Source: DASUXY01 sp035301985
GTDB lineage: Bacteria > Bacillota > Bacilli > Bacillales > Amphibacillaceae
Length of the DNA stretch: 64,000 nucleotides
Assembly: GCA_035301985.1 (NCBI GenBank)
Contig: DATGTE010000023.1
Span: forward strand, 62,001 to 126,000
Direction: 5' to 3'
This document shows, piece by piece, positions 44,482 to 53,677 of the stretch (position 1 is the stretch's first letter; every line of letters starts with the position of its first letter). The position numbers and the translations under genes are program-made. The notes below the pieces were generated by a model, which worked only from the letters and a program-made list of their open reading frames with translations, was not told the origin of the DNA and made no database searches.

Positions 44482-45236
44482 GAACGATCACCCGATTTCT
44501 CAGTCGATTCATGCAGCAAAAGTACGAGGGAAATATTATCCTCGCCTCCCCGTTGGTTAGCCATTTCAATCAATTCATCACCGATTACTATTAAATCTTC
44601 ATCAGCGCTCAAACATTGGGCAATTTCATCATCGGCTACTTTATCCGTTAACCCATCCGAACATAGCAGTAATTTCGCTCCTTCCGACCATGTGAGTGAT
44701 TGGATTTCCGGAACGACATTCTCCTCTGTTCCTAAAGCTTTTAAGACAACATTCTTTCGCGGATGTTGTTGTGCATCACTTTTTGAAATTTGTCCGGACT
44801 GAATCAGCGCGTTCACTAATGAATGATCTTCTGTAATTTGTTTGAAGCCGTATTCATTCAACAAATAACAGCGACTGTCACCGACGTGTGCTACAGTAAA
44901 AAATTCTTCCGTACAAACAGCTATGACAATCGTAGTGCCCATCCCTTTGCATTCTTTATGCTCAGCCGAATGATTATAAAGGATTTGATTTACATCTTTA
45001 AGAATATCTTGAAGCCATGTTTCTGCTTGTTCAGGCACGTCAACGACTGACATGTTTTTCCATTTATCTTGGATGATTTCCGTGGCCATTCGACTAGCGA
45101 CATCACCTGCTTGGTGCCCACCCATACCATCTGCAATAATCGCCAGTAATTGATCAGCCGTGTTTTTGTAAACACCACCTGCATCCTCGTTGTGATCTCT
45201 GATGAGTCCTCGATGGGTCAAAAATTGTCCTTTCAT
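44475..45236 (-). CDS. prpC: PP2C-type phosphatase PrpC
   Basis: Dephosphorylates PrkC and its targets. Metal-binding motifs RDHNEDAGG, ADGMGGHQAGDVAS, VAHVGDSRCYLL, LCSDGLTDKV and RGGEDNISLVLL are all present. Length is 253 aa. The end overlaps the prkC start by seven bases, so the kinase-phosphatase pair is coupled. rlmN normally lies upstream but is missing. Confidence 0.96.
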   Translation of the reverse strand: MKGQFLTHRGLIRDHNEDAGGVYKNTADQLLAIIADGMGGHQAGDVASRMATEIIQDKWKNMSVVDVPEQAETWLQDILKDVNQILYNHSAEHKECKGMGTTIVIAVCTEEFFTVAHVGDSRCYLLNEYGFKQITEDHSLVNALIQSGQISKSDAQQHPRKNVVLKALGTEENVVPEIQSLTWSEGAKLLLCSDGLTDKVADDEIAQCLSADEDLIVIGDELIEMANQRGGEDNISLVLLLHESTEKSGDRSC

Positions 45237-45320
45237 ATTTACACCTCTTTCGGAGGAAGCTCTTTTTTAAAAAGTATGACACATATCCACGGAGAAGAAA
45301 CGTTTATTTCCAAAAGAAAA

Positions 45321-46676
45321 TTATGACGTTCTGATGAACCGGGTGAGAAAAAAGCCATCGGTTTGGAATGTTTGCGGAAAAATCTGTAATCCTACATTCG
45401 ACATACCTGGCGAATCCCTCATCTCACTGGGCAAGGTTGCAAAAAAACGTGGATCAACCTTATAATTCTCATGCGTCTTGAGGAATTGTTTTACAACGCC
45501 TTCATTTTCTTTGCGATCAACTGTACACGTACTATAAATTAACAAACCATCCTTTTTTAACAAGGAGGCAACACTGTTTAAGATTTCAAGTTGGATGGTC
45601 GCCAACTGATGGATGTCTTTCTCTTTTTTACGATATTTAATATCCGGTTTTGCGCGCATGACTCCAAATCCTGTACACGGCGCATCAACAACGATACGGT
45701 CGAACGTTTCTTCTTTGTGGATGGCGTTGAGATCTCTGGCATCAGCTTGTTCTGCATAGATGATTGAAAGTTGTAATTGTTTCGCTTTTTCTTGAACTAA
45801 TTTCGTTTTCTTTTCGTGGATATCATAGGCGTGAATTATTCCTTGATCCGCCATTTTTTCAGCGATATGTGTCGTTTTCCCACCAGGTGCACTACAAGCA
45901 TCAAGAACTGTCATCCCTGGTGATACATCAAGCATTTCACCAACGAGCATTGAGCTTTCGTCTTGAATCGTTATCAATCCTTTTTTGAAAAGAGATGATG
46001 TTAACACATTTCCTTCTTCAATAACAATGCCTTGACTTGAAAATAAGGAAGGCTTTATGTGAAAACCTTCCTCTTTGAGCCGTTCCATCGCCTCTTGTCG
46101 GGGAATTTTTAACGGTTGTACACGAATAGACATCGGATTTCGCTCCAGGTTAGCTGTGCACATTTTTGCCGTTTTTTCCTTTCCATATAACTCGATCCAA
46201 CGTTGAATGAGCCATTCGGGATGGCTTGTTGTGATCGATAGTCGATGGATCGGATCTTTGATTGCCTGTGGATTAGGAACCCCTTTACGCTGAATATTCC
46301 TTAACACACCATTTACAAATGAAGCAACCCCTTTATGGCCTCTTTGTTTCGCAATTTCGACTGCCTCATGTATGATCGCATGATCCGGTACCCGATCCAA
46401 ATAAACCATTTGATAGACGGACATGCGTAACAACATCGTCACCCATCGCTGTTGTTTTTTGTTGTTCTTTACGAAATGACTTATATAATAATCTAACGTG
46501 ATTTGGTGTTGCACTGTACCGTATACAATTTCCGTTAAAAGTCTTGCATCTTTTGTAGAGAGCTGGTGTGATTTAATCGCTTGATCAATGAGTAAATGGC
46601 TATATCCACCTTTGTCTATGCGTAACAGAAGATCAATCACCGCATTCCGAACTTGATACTTGTTTACTTTACTCAC
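45321..46676 (-). CDS. rsmB: 16S rRNA (cytosine-967-C5)-methyltransferase RsmB
   Basis: Methylates C967 of 16S rRNA. The N-terminal third is a NusB-like RNA-binding fold. The methyltransferase domain shows VLDACSAPGGKTTHIAE, VDAPCTGFGVMRAKP with the release Cys, and IYSTCTVDRKENE with the nucleophile Cys. Length is 451 aa. It overlaps the fmt end by eight bases. Confidence 0.96.
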   Translation of the reverse strand: MSKVNKYQVRNAVIDLLLRIDKGGYSHLLIDQAIKSHQLSTKDARLLTEIVYGTVQHQITLDYYISHFVKNNKKQQRWVTMLLRMSVYQMVYLDRVPDHAIIHEAVEIAKQRGHKGVASFVNGVLRNIQRKGVPNPQAIKDPIHRLSITTSHPEWLIQRWIELYGKEKTAKMCTANLERNPMSIRVQPLKIPRQEAMERLKEEGFHIKPSLFSSQGIVIEEGNVLTSSLFKKGLITIQDESSMLVGEMLDVSPGMTVLDACSAPGGKTTHIAEKMADQGIIHAYDIHEKKTKLVQEKAKQLQLSIIYAEQADARDLNAIHKEETFDRIVVDAPCTGFGVMRAKPDIKYRKKEKDIHQLATIQLEILNSVASLLKKDGLLIYSTCTVDRKENEGVVKQFLKTHENYKVDPRFFATLPSEMRDSPGMSNVGLQIFPQTFQTDGFFLTRFIRTS

Positions 46677-47610
46677 CCAATACCGCTCCTATCTGGATTC
46701 GATCACTTGAACCTAATAAATAATCTTTTACACTCATCCGTCTCTTGCCTGCGGGTTGGATTTCGGTAATGTTGATTCCTTTTTGATTGCCACATACGAC
46801 AACAAAAGAAGATTCATCAATCTTTTCAACAATTTCACCAGGAACCCCTTTATATTGTTTGTCTACAGGTGTTCCCCACCAAATTTTCATCGTCTTTCCT
46901 TCATACGTCGTAAAAGCGACTGGCCATGGATGAAGTCCTCGAATGTGATTGTATACATCGTCGTTTGATTTTGTCCAATCGATCCGTTCTTGTTTTCGTT
47001 GAATGTTCGGGGCATATGTAGCTCGCTCTTCATCCTGTTTTAAAGGAGTTACGTCTTGATTAAACAACTTAGGTAATGTATTCACCAACAATGTGGCACC
47101 GACTTTGGAAAGTTTATCATGTAATGAACCGACATGATCATCGGATGCAATCGCTACTTTTTCCTGTGTTAAAATGTCTCCAGCATCGAGTTTTTCAGCC
47201 ATATACATAATCGTAATACCCGTTTCTTTTTTCCCCTCTAAAATAGCGTAATGAATCGGTGCTCCACCACGTAATTCGGGGAGTAATGAAGCGTGTACAT
47301 TGATACAGCCATACGCTGGTGCTTCTAATAATTCTTTCGGCAATAATTGCCCATATGCTGCCGTTACGATTAAGTCTGGTTGATAGTCAATGATCGTCTG
47401 AAAATCGTCTGTCAGTTTCTCTGGCTGAAAAACAGGAAGATTGTTTTTTTCTGCTGCTACTTTAACAGGTGGTGGTGTGATGATTTTTTTTCTTCCTTTT
47501 GGCCGATCTGGTTGAGTAACGACGAGGACGATCTCATATTCTGATTGAATGAGTTGTTGTAAAATCGGCACCGAAAATTCTGGTGTTCCCATAAAAATAA
47601 TTCGTTTCAT
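46669..47610 (-). CDS. fmt: Methionyl-tRNA formyltransferase
   Basis: Formylates initiator Met-tRNA. IIFMGTPEFSVPIL begins the Rossmann-type domain; NVHASLLPELRGGAPIHYAI holds the active-site Asn and His, and ITIMYMAEKLDAGDIL follows. A C-terminal OB-like domain completes 313 aa. def normally sits between priA and fmt, but only 22 bases separate them here. Confidence 0.97.
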   Translation of the reverse strand: MKRIIFMGTPEFSVPILQQLIQSEYEIVLVVTQPDRPKGRKKIITPPPVKVAAEKNNLPVFQPEKLTDDFQTIIDYQPDLIVTAAYGQLLPKELLEAPAYGCINVHASLLPELRGGAPIHYAILEGKKETGITIMYMAEKLDAGDILTQEKVAIASDDHVGSLHDKLSKVGATLLVNTLPKLFNQDVTPLKQDEERATYAPNIQRKQERIDWTKSNDDVYNHIRGLHPWPVAFTTYEGKTMKIWWGTPVDKQYKGVPGEIVEKIDESSFVVVCGNQKGINITEIQPAGKRRMSVKDYLLGSSDRIQIGAVLGE

Positions 47611-47632
47611 TGATGTGTCCCCTCTTTCTTGT

Positions 47633-50038
47633 CTACATAAATTGGTAAGGTTGTAAATCTACTTTAATTTGCAAATCATCTTTTTGAATATCATCACTAA
47701 ATTGACGCATTATTTTTTTGATGTTCGTTCTCAAATGGGGTTCATCCTTGTATTTTATCATGCATTGGTAACGATATCTATCTTTGATTCGTGTAATTGG
47801 CGATGGGGTCGGTCCGAGTATAATTGTATCATCCTCAACACATGCAAATAAATATTGGGCGACCTTTTGTGTCACTTGAATCGCCTTCACGCGATTCGGG
47901 TGTGAGATTGTCAACAGAGCTAAAAAGACGTAGGGTGGATAACGATACGTTTTTCGCATTTTCATTTCATAATTAAAGAATTGCGTAAACTGGTATGTGC
48001 TCGCTAGTTGGATGCTGTAATGGTCAGGCGTATACGTTTGGATGATCACCTCACCGAGTAAGTCATGTCGGCCCGCACGACCACTCACTTGTGTCAAAAG
48101 CTGAAATGTTTTTTCTGATGAACGAAAATCCGGCAAATGCAACATCGAATCAGCTGTCAATACGCCGACTAAAGTCACATTTTCAAAATCAAGCCCTTTC
48201 GCGATCATTTGTGTGCCAAGCAATATGTCTGCTTCTTGATTCGCAAATTGTGTTAACAATTTTTCATGTGCACCTTTTCGCCTCGTTGTATCAACATCCA
48301 TTCGTAATATACGGGCTTGTGGAATCAATTGGGTCAAAGCTTCTTCAACACGTTGCGTTCCTGTTCCAAAGTACCGAATTAAATCACTCTCACATTCAGG
48401 ACAAATAACAGGCATCGGCTCTTCATACGAACAATAATGGCACTTTAGTTGTCGGCTCTGTTTATGAAATGTTAATGAAATATCACAGTGCGGACATTCC
48501 GTTACATGGCCACAGTCACGACACATCACAAATGTAGAATAACCACGGCGGTTTAAAAGTAACACGATTTGTTCTTGCCGTTCAATTGTTTGTTCCATTT
48601 TATGTTTTAACGTTCGAGAAAACATCGTGCGATTACCAGCATGTAGTTCTTTACGCATATCAACAACTTCAACCTTTGGCATCTCCTGCTCGTTTGTACG
48701 CTTCGTTAATGTAGCTAATTGATAGACACCTTTTTTTGCACGTGCGTACGATTCTAAAGTCGGTGTTGCGCTTCCGAGAATAACGGGACAATTATGATTC
48801 TTACCTCGCTGAATCGCAACATCTCGTGCATGATAACGCGGCTGATCCTCTTGTTTATACGATGTTTCATGTTCTTCGTCGATAATCATCAATCCGATAT
48901 TTTCAAACGGGGCAAAGATTGCCGATCTCGCACCGACAACAACTTGGACTTCTTTTCGAACAACTTTTCGCCACTCATCATATTTTTCACCGTCCGATAG
49001 TCCACTATGTAACACGGCCACATTAGAGGCAAATCTTCCTTTAAAACGTTTAACCATCTGTGGGGTTAATGATATTTCAGGTACGAGAACAATCGCCTCC
49101 TCGCCTCGTTTAATAACATCCTCAATGGTTTGTAGATAAATTTCGGTTTTTCCACTTCCTGTGACACCATGCAACAGGAATACTTCATGCTGTCGGTTCG
49201 CGATCGCTTCTTTCATAGGCCGTATAGCCATTTGCTGTTCTTCCGTTAAGGGCAGAGGGGTCGTTCTCGAAAATGGTTGATCATAAGGGTTCCGATATAC
49301 TTCCACCTGCTTGGACTGTAAAAGAGATTTATCTATTAAAGCTTTAACAATCGACCAGTTCGTATCGGTTTTCTTATACAATAATTTCTGCTCAATGGCA
49401 TCGGGATGATGAAGAAAATATTGCAATAAACGTCTTTGGCTTGTCGCATTTTTGTGTAAGTCGAGCAAAGCTTCCTCAAGTTGATGGGGTGTTTTTTTCG
49501 GTTCGATCATCGTCACATATTTTTTCGTTGCCTTTGATTTCACCAAGTAATTCACGGAAACGTCTCCGGCTTGTATCGCTTGTTGTAATTGATTCAATGG
49601 AACGGTTGAATGAGTGAATTTATCATAAGGAATGACATCTCTTCCTGAGAATAATGTTTCTAGTTCTTCTGATAAACGATTTTCTGTATTACGGATGAGC
49701 TCTTTTTTATACGTTGCTTTCAAAACATGTGGGAGCATCGCTTGATATGCTGTTATATATAAACTTAGCGTATGTTCAGCAAGCCACTTTCCAAGCTCTA
49801 GAAGCTCATCGGTTAATACAGGCATTAAATCGAGGACATCACTGATCTCTTTTAATCGATTGAAAGAAGAGGAAGATGTTAACGCAACAACAAAGCCCAT
49901 AATTTTCCGTGGTCCGAATGGAACACTTACCCGCATACCTGGTGAAATGATGTCTTTAAATCGCTCGGGTACGAGATAATCAAATGTTTGGTTGACTTCG
50001 TTCGTTGGCACATCTACAATTACTTTCGCAATGTTCAC
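47633..50038 (-). CDS. priA: Primosomal replication-restart helicase PriA
   Basis: Restarts collapsed forks by loading the primosome. An N-terminal DNA-binding domain (about 1-110) precedes the helicase with LLHGVTGSGKTEIYLQ and IIDEEHETSYKQ. Zinc-binding CxxC pairs (CRDCGHVTECPHC, CHYC, CPEC) follow, then VSGRAGRHD. Length is 801 aa. The ATG overlaps the coaBC stop by four bases. Confidence 0.97.
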   Translation of the reverse strand: MNIAKVIVDVPTNEVNQTFDYLVPERFKDIISPGMRVSVPFGPRKIMGFVVALTSSSSFNRLKEISDVLDLMPVLTDELLELGKWLAEHTLSLYITAYQAMLPHVLKATYKKELIRNTENRLSEELETLFSGRDVIPYDKFTHSTVPLNQLQQAIQAGDVSVNYLVKSKATKKYVTMIEPKKTPHQLEEALLDLHKNATSQRRLLQYFLHHPDAIEQKLLYKKTDTNWSIVKALIDKSLLQSKQVEVYRNPYDQPFSRTTPLPLTEEQQMAIRPMKEAIANRQHEVFLLHGVTGSGKTEIYLQTIEDVIKRGEEAIVLVPEISLTPQMVKRFKGRFASNVAVLHSGLSDGEKYDEWRKVVRKEVQVVVGARSAIFAPFENIGLMIIDEEHETSYKQEDQPRYHARDVAIQRGKNHNCPVILGSATPTLESYARAKKGVYQLATLTKRTNEQEMPKVEVVDMRKELHAGNRTMFSRTLKHKMEQTIERQEQIVLLLNRRGYSTFVMCRDCGHVTECPHCDISLTFHKQSRQLKCHYCSYEEPMPVICPECESDLIRYFGTGTQRVEEALTQLIPQARILRMDVDTTRRKGAHEKLLTQFANQEADILLGTQMIAKGLDFENVTLVGVLTADSMLHLPDFRSSEKTFQLLTQVSGRAGRHDLLGEVIIQTYTPDHYSIQLASTYQFTQFFNYEMKMRKTYRYPPYVFLALLTISHPNRVKAIQVTQKVAQYLFACVEDDTIILGPTPSPITRIKDRYRYQCMIKYKDEPHLRTNIKKIMRQFSDDIQKDDLQIKVDLQPYQFM

Positions 50039-51243
50039 TCGAAACCATCCTCTAAATCACGATGAATAAAGTGCAAAATTTTTTCAGCTACAGTGTCTTT
50101 TGATGCGAGTGGAATTTCATCTTGAGTCATTTGTTTATTCATATATGTGGCAATGTTTGTGTCGCCTTCGAAGCCTGCGCCCTCTAGGGAAACATCATTA
50201 ACTACGATAGCATCTAAATTCTTTTTTTGTAATTTTTCTTTACCATATTCAATAGGGTTCGTTGTTTCCGCGGCGAACCCTACGAGAAACTGATTCGTTT
50301 TCTTTTCGCCAAGGGACTGTAATATATCCTTCGTTCGCTCCATTTCTAACGATAGGTCATCAGCTTGTTTTTTCATCTTTTCATCATGGACAACTTTTGG
50401 CCGATAATCCGAAACAGCTGCCGATTTGATGACAACATCTTGATGTGGAAATTGCTCATGCATGATTTTATACATTTCCTCCGCTGTTGTTACATCGATG
50501 CGTCGGATGTTAGGGTCCGATAACTCCAAGTTAACGGGACCTGCTACTAGCGTTACATCAGCACCAAGTCTTGAGGCAGCTTTTGCTAAGGCAAATCCTG
50601 TTTTTCCGGACGAACGATTCGTAAGAAACCGTACCGGGTCAATCGCTTCTCGGGTAGGTCCTGCTGAAATCAATACTTTTTTTCCTCTCCACAATTTCTC
50701 TTGGGACTGATGTTTTTTAATGACTTCAATAATGGTTTCTGGTTCCTCTAGGCGACCTTTTCCAATCCAACCACACGCTAAATGACCTGCTCCAGGTTCA
50801 ATGAAGTAATAACCCCATTGTTCAAGCTTTTTCATATTATTAACGACGGCGGGATGGGCATACATATTCACATTCATTGCCGGCGCCAAATAAACGGGTG
50901 CTTTTGTAGCTAAGACGGTTGTGGAAATAAAATCATCTGCTATTCCGTTCGCGATTTTACCAATCATGTTGGCCGTCAACGGGGCAATGATCACCAGATC
51001 GGCCCAATCAGCCACATCGATATGAGCGATCTGCTTCGGATCCTTTTCAGCGAATGTGTCGATGTAGACAGGATTTCTTGATAATGCTTGAAAAGTAAGT
51101 GGTGCTACGAATTGTGTCGCACTTTCCGTCATCATCACTTTTACATTTGCGCCTTGTTGGGTTAGTTTACTCGTCAATGCACAAGCTTTATATGCTGCAA
51201 TTCCACCGGAAACTCCTAGCAATATATTTTTTTTGTAAACCAT
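50035..51243 (-). CDS. coaBC: Bifunctional CoaBC (phosphopantothenoylcysteine synthetase/decarboxylase)
   Basis: Two consecutive coenzyme A steps. The N-terminal flavin-dependent decarboxylase (CoaC) has GVSGGIAAYKA, APLTANMIGKIANG and PAMNVNMY. The C-terminal synthetase (CoaB) starts near residue 190 with VLISAGPTREAIDPVRFLTN. The start is ATG 51243 (402 aa) after GCGAGG; the longer frame to 51264 is unlikely. Confidence 0.96.
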   Translation of the reverse strand: MVYKKNILLGVSGGIAAYKACALTSKLTQQGANVKVMMTESATQFVAPLTFQALSRNPVYIDTFAEKDPKQIAHIDVADWADLVIIAPLTANMIGKIANGIADDFISTTVLATKAPVYLAPAMNVNMYAHPAVVNNMKKLEQWGYYFIEPGAGHLACGWIGKGRLEEPETIIEVIKKHQSQEKLWRGKKVLISAGPTREAIDPVRFLTNRSSGKTGFALAKAASRLGADVTLVAGPVNLELSDPNIRRIDVTTAEEMYKIMHEQFPHQDVVIKSAAVSDYRPKVVHDEKMKKQADDLSLEMERTKDILQSLGEKKTNQFLVGFAAETTNPIEYGKEKLQKKNLDAIVVNDVSLEGAGFEGDTNIATYMNKQMTQDEIPLASKDTVAEKILHFIHRDLEDGFE

Positions 51244-51423
51244 TATGAAAACCTCGCTTTCCACTTTGAAACAACGTTGTGTATAAATATGAATTAGGTT
51301 GGAAGGTGCTACAAACGACTACACATCATCTACTTCGTATAACATCTATGTGCGTACATAGGACTGTTCTTCTCACATGAAATAAAAACCCTCGCAAATG
51401 CTTCTAGCGAGGGTACGTTTTCA

Positions 51424-51621
51424 TCAATCGTTTTCTTCCAAAGTTAATTTTCCCGCCTCAATCTCTTCTAGTGCCACACCAACATACGTATGCGACTGCG
51501 GATTTTCAATCATCGGATTTTGTAGTTCTAGAATTTGTTTGGCGCGTTTGGCTGACAAGATCACAAGTGAGTATTTAGAATTGATCCTTTTTTGTAAAAC
51601 ATCGATGGATGGTTCTAACAT
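51424..51621 (-). CDS. rpoZ: RNA polymerase omega subunit
   Basis: A small subunit assisting beta-prime folding. It begins MLEPSIDVLQKRINSKYSLV and contains SAKRAKQI and THSYVGVALEEI-like sequence (SHTYVGVALEEIEAG). ATG 51621 gives 65 aa; the frame continues upstream inside gmk and is not used. It starts five bases after the gmk stop, whose end contains the GGAGG. Confidence 0.96.
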   Translation of the reverse strand: MLEPSIDVLQKRINSKYSLVILSAKRAKQILELQNPMIENPQSHTYVGVALEEIEAGKLTLEEND

Positions 51622-51625
51622 GTTA

Positions 51626-52240
51626 TCATTCATCCTCCAATAATTGTTTATATTGTTTTGCAAACCGTTCTCGTTTGCAGTGTTCACTTTGAATAATCGA
51701 TTGAATTTTCCTAACGGCGCGATTTACATCGTCATTGACGACAACGTAGTCATAAGCGTCCATCATCTCGATTTCCTTTTTCGCTTCTTGTAAGCGATTC
51801 TTAACTAACTCATTCGATTCTGTTCCACGTCTCGTAATCCGTTTTTTTAATTCTTCGAAACTCGGTGGAAACAGAAAAATAAATACACCTTCTGGAAAGT
51901 TTTCTTTAACTTGTAAGGCACCTTGTACTTCTATTTCCAAAAACACATCAAAACCTTCTGCTAATGAGTCTTCGACGTATTCTCTAGGGGTCCCATAATA
52001 ATTATCGACATACTGAGCATATTCCAAAAGTTTATTTTCATGAATTAATCGTTCAAACTCTTGTTTTGTTTTAAAAAAATAATCTACTCCATCTCTTTCT
52101 CCAGGTCGTTTTTTTCTCGTGGTCATGGAAACCGAGTACTTCAAATCTGTTTTGCGTTTAAATAGTTTTCTTCTCACGGTTCCTTTACCGACACCTGATG
52201 GACCAGATAGTACGAATAAAATTCCTTCCTTACTTGCCAA
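51626..52240 (-). CDS. gmk: Guanylate kinase
   Basis: Converts GMP to GDP. The P-loop FVLSGPSGVGKGTVRRKL is near the N-terminus; SVSMTTRKKRPGERDGVDYF binds GMP and RRGTES lies in the lid. Length is 204 aa. Operon yloC-remA-gmk-rpoZ, matching B. subtilis. Confidence 0.97.
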   Translation of the reverse strand: MASKEGILFVLSGPSGVGKGTVRRKLFKRKTDLKYSVSMTTRKKRPGERDGVDYFFKTKQEFERLIHENKLLEYAQYVDNYYGTPREYVEDSLAEGFDVFLEIEVQGALQVKENFPEGVFIFLFPPSFEELKKRITRRGTESNELVKNRLQEAKKEIEMMDAYDYVVVNDDVNRAVRKIQSIIQSEHCKRERFAKQYKQLLEDE

Positions 52241-52286
52241 CGACTTTCCTCCTAAAAAACATATTCAACAGATCGTATACGCGCCG

Positions 52287-52547
52287 TTATTCGTCGGTAA
52301 ATTCATCATGGCTAATGACGCGTTGTCCGACGGTTTCTGGTTGCACAGCAGACAACACGACATGATCACTATCCGTAATGATTACCGCACGCGTGCGTCT
52401 ACCATACGTGGCATCAACTAATTTATTACTTTCTCTAGCAACAGTAATGATTCGTTTGATTGGGGCTGATTCCGGCGACACAATCGATATGACACGATTT
52501 GCCGAAACGACATTCCCAAATCCAATATTGATTAATTGTAAGCCCAA
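52287..52547 (-). CDS. remA: Extracellular matrix regulatory protein RemA (YlzA)
   Basis: A DUF370 DNA-binding protein that in B. subtilis activates biofilm matrix and osmoprotection genes by wrapping DNA around ring-shaped oligomers. The 86-aa sequence has the family core INIGFGNVVSANRVISIVSP and DATYGRRTRAVIITDSDHVV. Lies between yloC and gmk. Confidence 0.94.
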   Translation of the reverse strand: MGLQLINIGFGNVVSANRVISIVSPESAPIKRIITVARESNKLVDATYGRRTRAVIITDSDHVVLSAVQPETVGQRVISHDEFTDE

Positions 52548-52647
52548 AATGTGTCCCCCTCGTTTTGCATCTCAATAACTAAAAGTATTAACATCTTCTC
52601 AAAATAACTTTTACATCCCATCCCATTAGAACGATACGTTTACGCTG

Positions 52648-53529
52648 TTATTCGATATTTTGAACTTGTTCTTTTATTTTTTCCATATCACTTTTTAATT
52701 GAACCGTCCATTCTCCAATTTTGCAATCGATCGACTTGGAACCAATTGTATTCGTTTCCCGTTGCATTTCTTGAACGATAAAATCCAATTTTCGACCGAT
52801 CACTCCACCTTCATCAATCGTTTCAACAAAATGGTTAATATGGCTATGTAGACGTGTTGTTTCTTCAGTGATATCCCCTTTTTCAGCAAGAAGCGCGATT
52901 TCTTGATGCATGCGTGTCCAGTCAACACTTGCTGAATCGCCTAAATAATCAACTAAACGTTCTTCAATCCGTTCTCGATACTCTTGGATAACATATTTTC
53001 TTCTTCCTTCAACTAATAATAACATATTTCGAATAGATTTCATCCGTTTTTTAATATCAGCCATTAAAAAACGACCTTCTTCTTGTCGCATCATAATCAC
53101 TTGTTGACAAGCGCGCTCGATACTTTGCATAATTTGATCCGTTAGCTCGTGAGGGGTCTCTTCATATTCCTCCACGGTGATGAGATCTGGAATCTCCGGA
53201 ATAATCGTTTGTGATAAAACCTTATTTAAATCATAACGTTCTTGAACGTTTTTTAAAAGATGTACATATTGATCGATTAAATCCCAATCGGCTTGTAAGG
53301 ATTTTTGAGTAAAACTACTCCCTTCAATATTGATATAAACATCGACTCTACCTCGTTCAATATATGATTGAACCAACCGCTTAATTTTATCTTCAAGGAA
53401 TAGGAGTGTATGCGGAGCTTTCACATGAAAGTCGAAGAAACGATGATTTACCGTACGAATTTCTACGGTGATAATTGCTTGTTCCATACGTAGTGTATCA
53501 TGACCATATCCTGTCATACTCCTTACCAT
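52648..53529 (-). CDS. yloC: YicC family endoribonuclease YloC
   Basis: A YicC-type RNase, a family recently assigned RNA cleavage. The N-terminal domain has VRSMTGYGHD, TVEIRTVNHRFFDFHVKAPH and RGRVDVYINIEG; the C-terminal DUF1732 part has EGGVIGRKLDFIVQEMQRET and GSKSIDCKI. I use ATG 53529 (293 aa), which aligns with B. subtilis; the ribosome binding site is weak, and the frame reaches 53544. Confidence 0.9.
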   Translation of the reverse strand: MVRSMTGYGHDTLRMEQAIITVEIRTVNHRFFDFHVKAPHTLLFLEDKIKRLVQSYIERGRVDVYINIEGSSFTQKSLQADWDLIDQYVHLLKNVQERYDLNKVLSQTIIPEIPDLITVEEYEETPHELTDQIMQSIERACQQVIMMRQEEGRFLMADIKKRMKSIRNMLLLVEGRRKYVIQEYRERIEERLVDYLGDSASVDWTRMHQEIALLAEKGDITEETTRLHSHINHFVETIDEGGVIGRKLDFIVQEMQRETNTIGSKSIDCKIGEWTVQLKSDMEKIKEQVQNIE

Positions 53530-53585
53530 TTCTATCACATCCATTGGTAAATATACCTTATTATAACAATTTTAAACGAAAAAAT

Positions 53586-53674
53586 AAAAACCCCCGTCAT
53601 AGATCATCTTCACAAGCTCTCTACTTTTGTTCGATGATGTGAAGAAGACGTGATATTTTCAACCGGGGGGGTTT
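53586..53674 (-). terminator. Large two-part terminator after yloB
   Basis: The outer arms AAACCCCC and GGGGGTTT are followed by a long T run on the minus strand. Inside, CTTCTTCACA pairs with TGTGAAGATG around a roughly 25-nt loop. The whole hairpin spans about 90 nt, unusually long for a simple terminator. Confidence 0.7.
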
Positions 53675-53677
53675 CGT

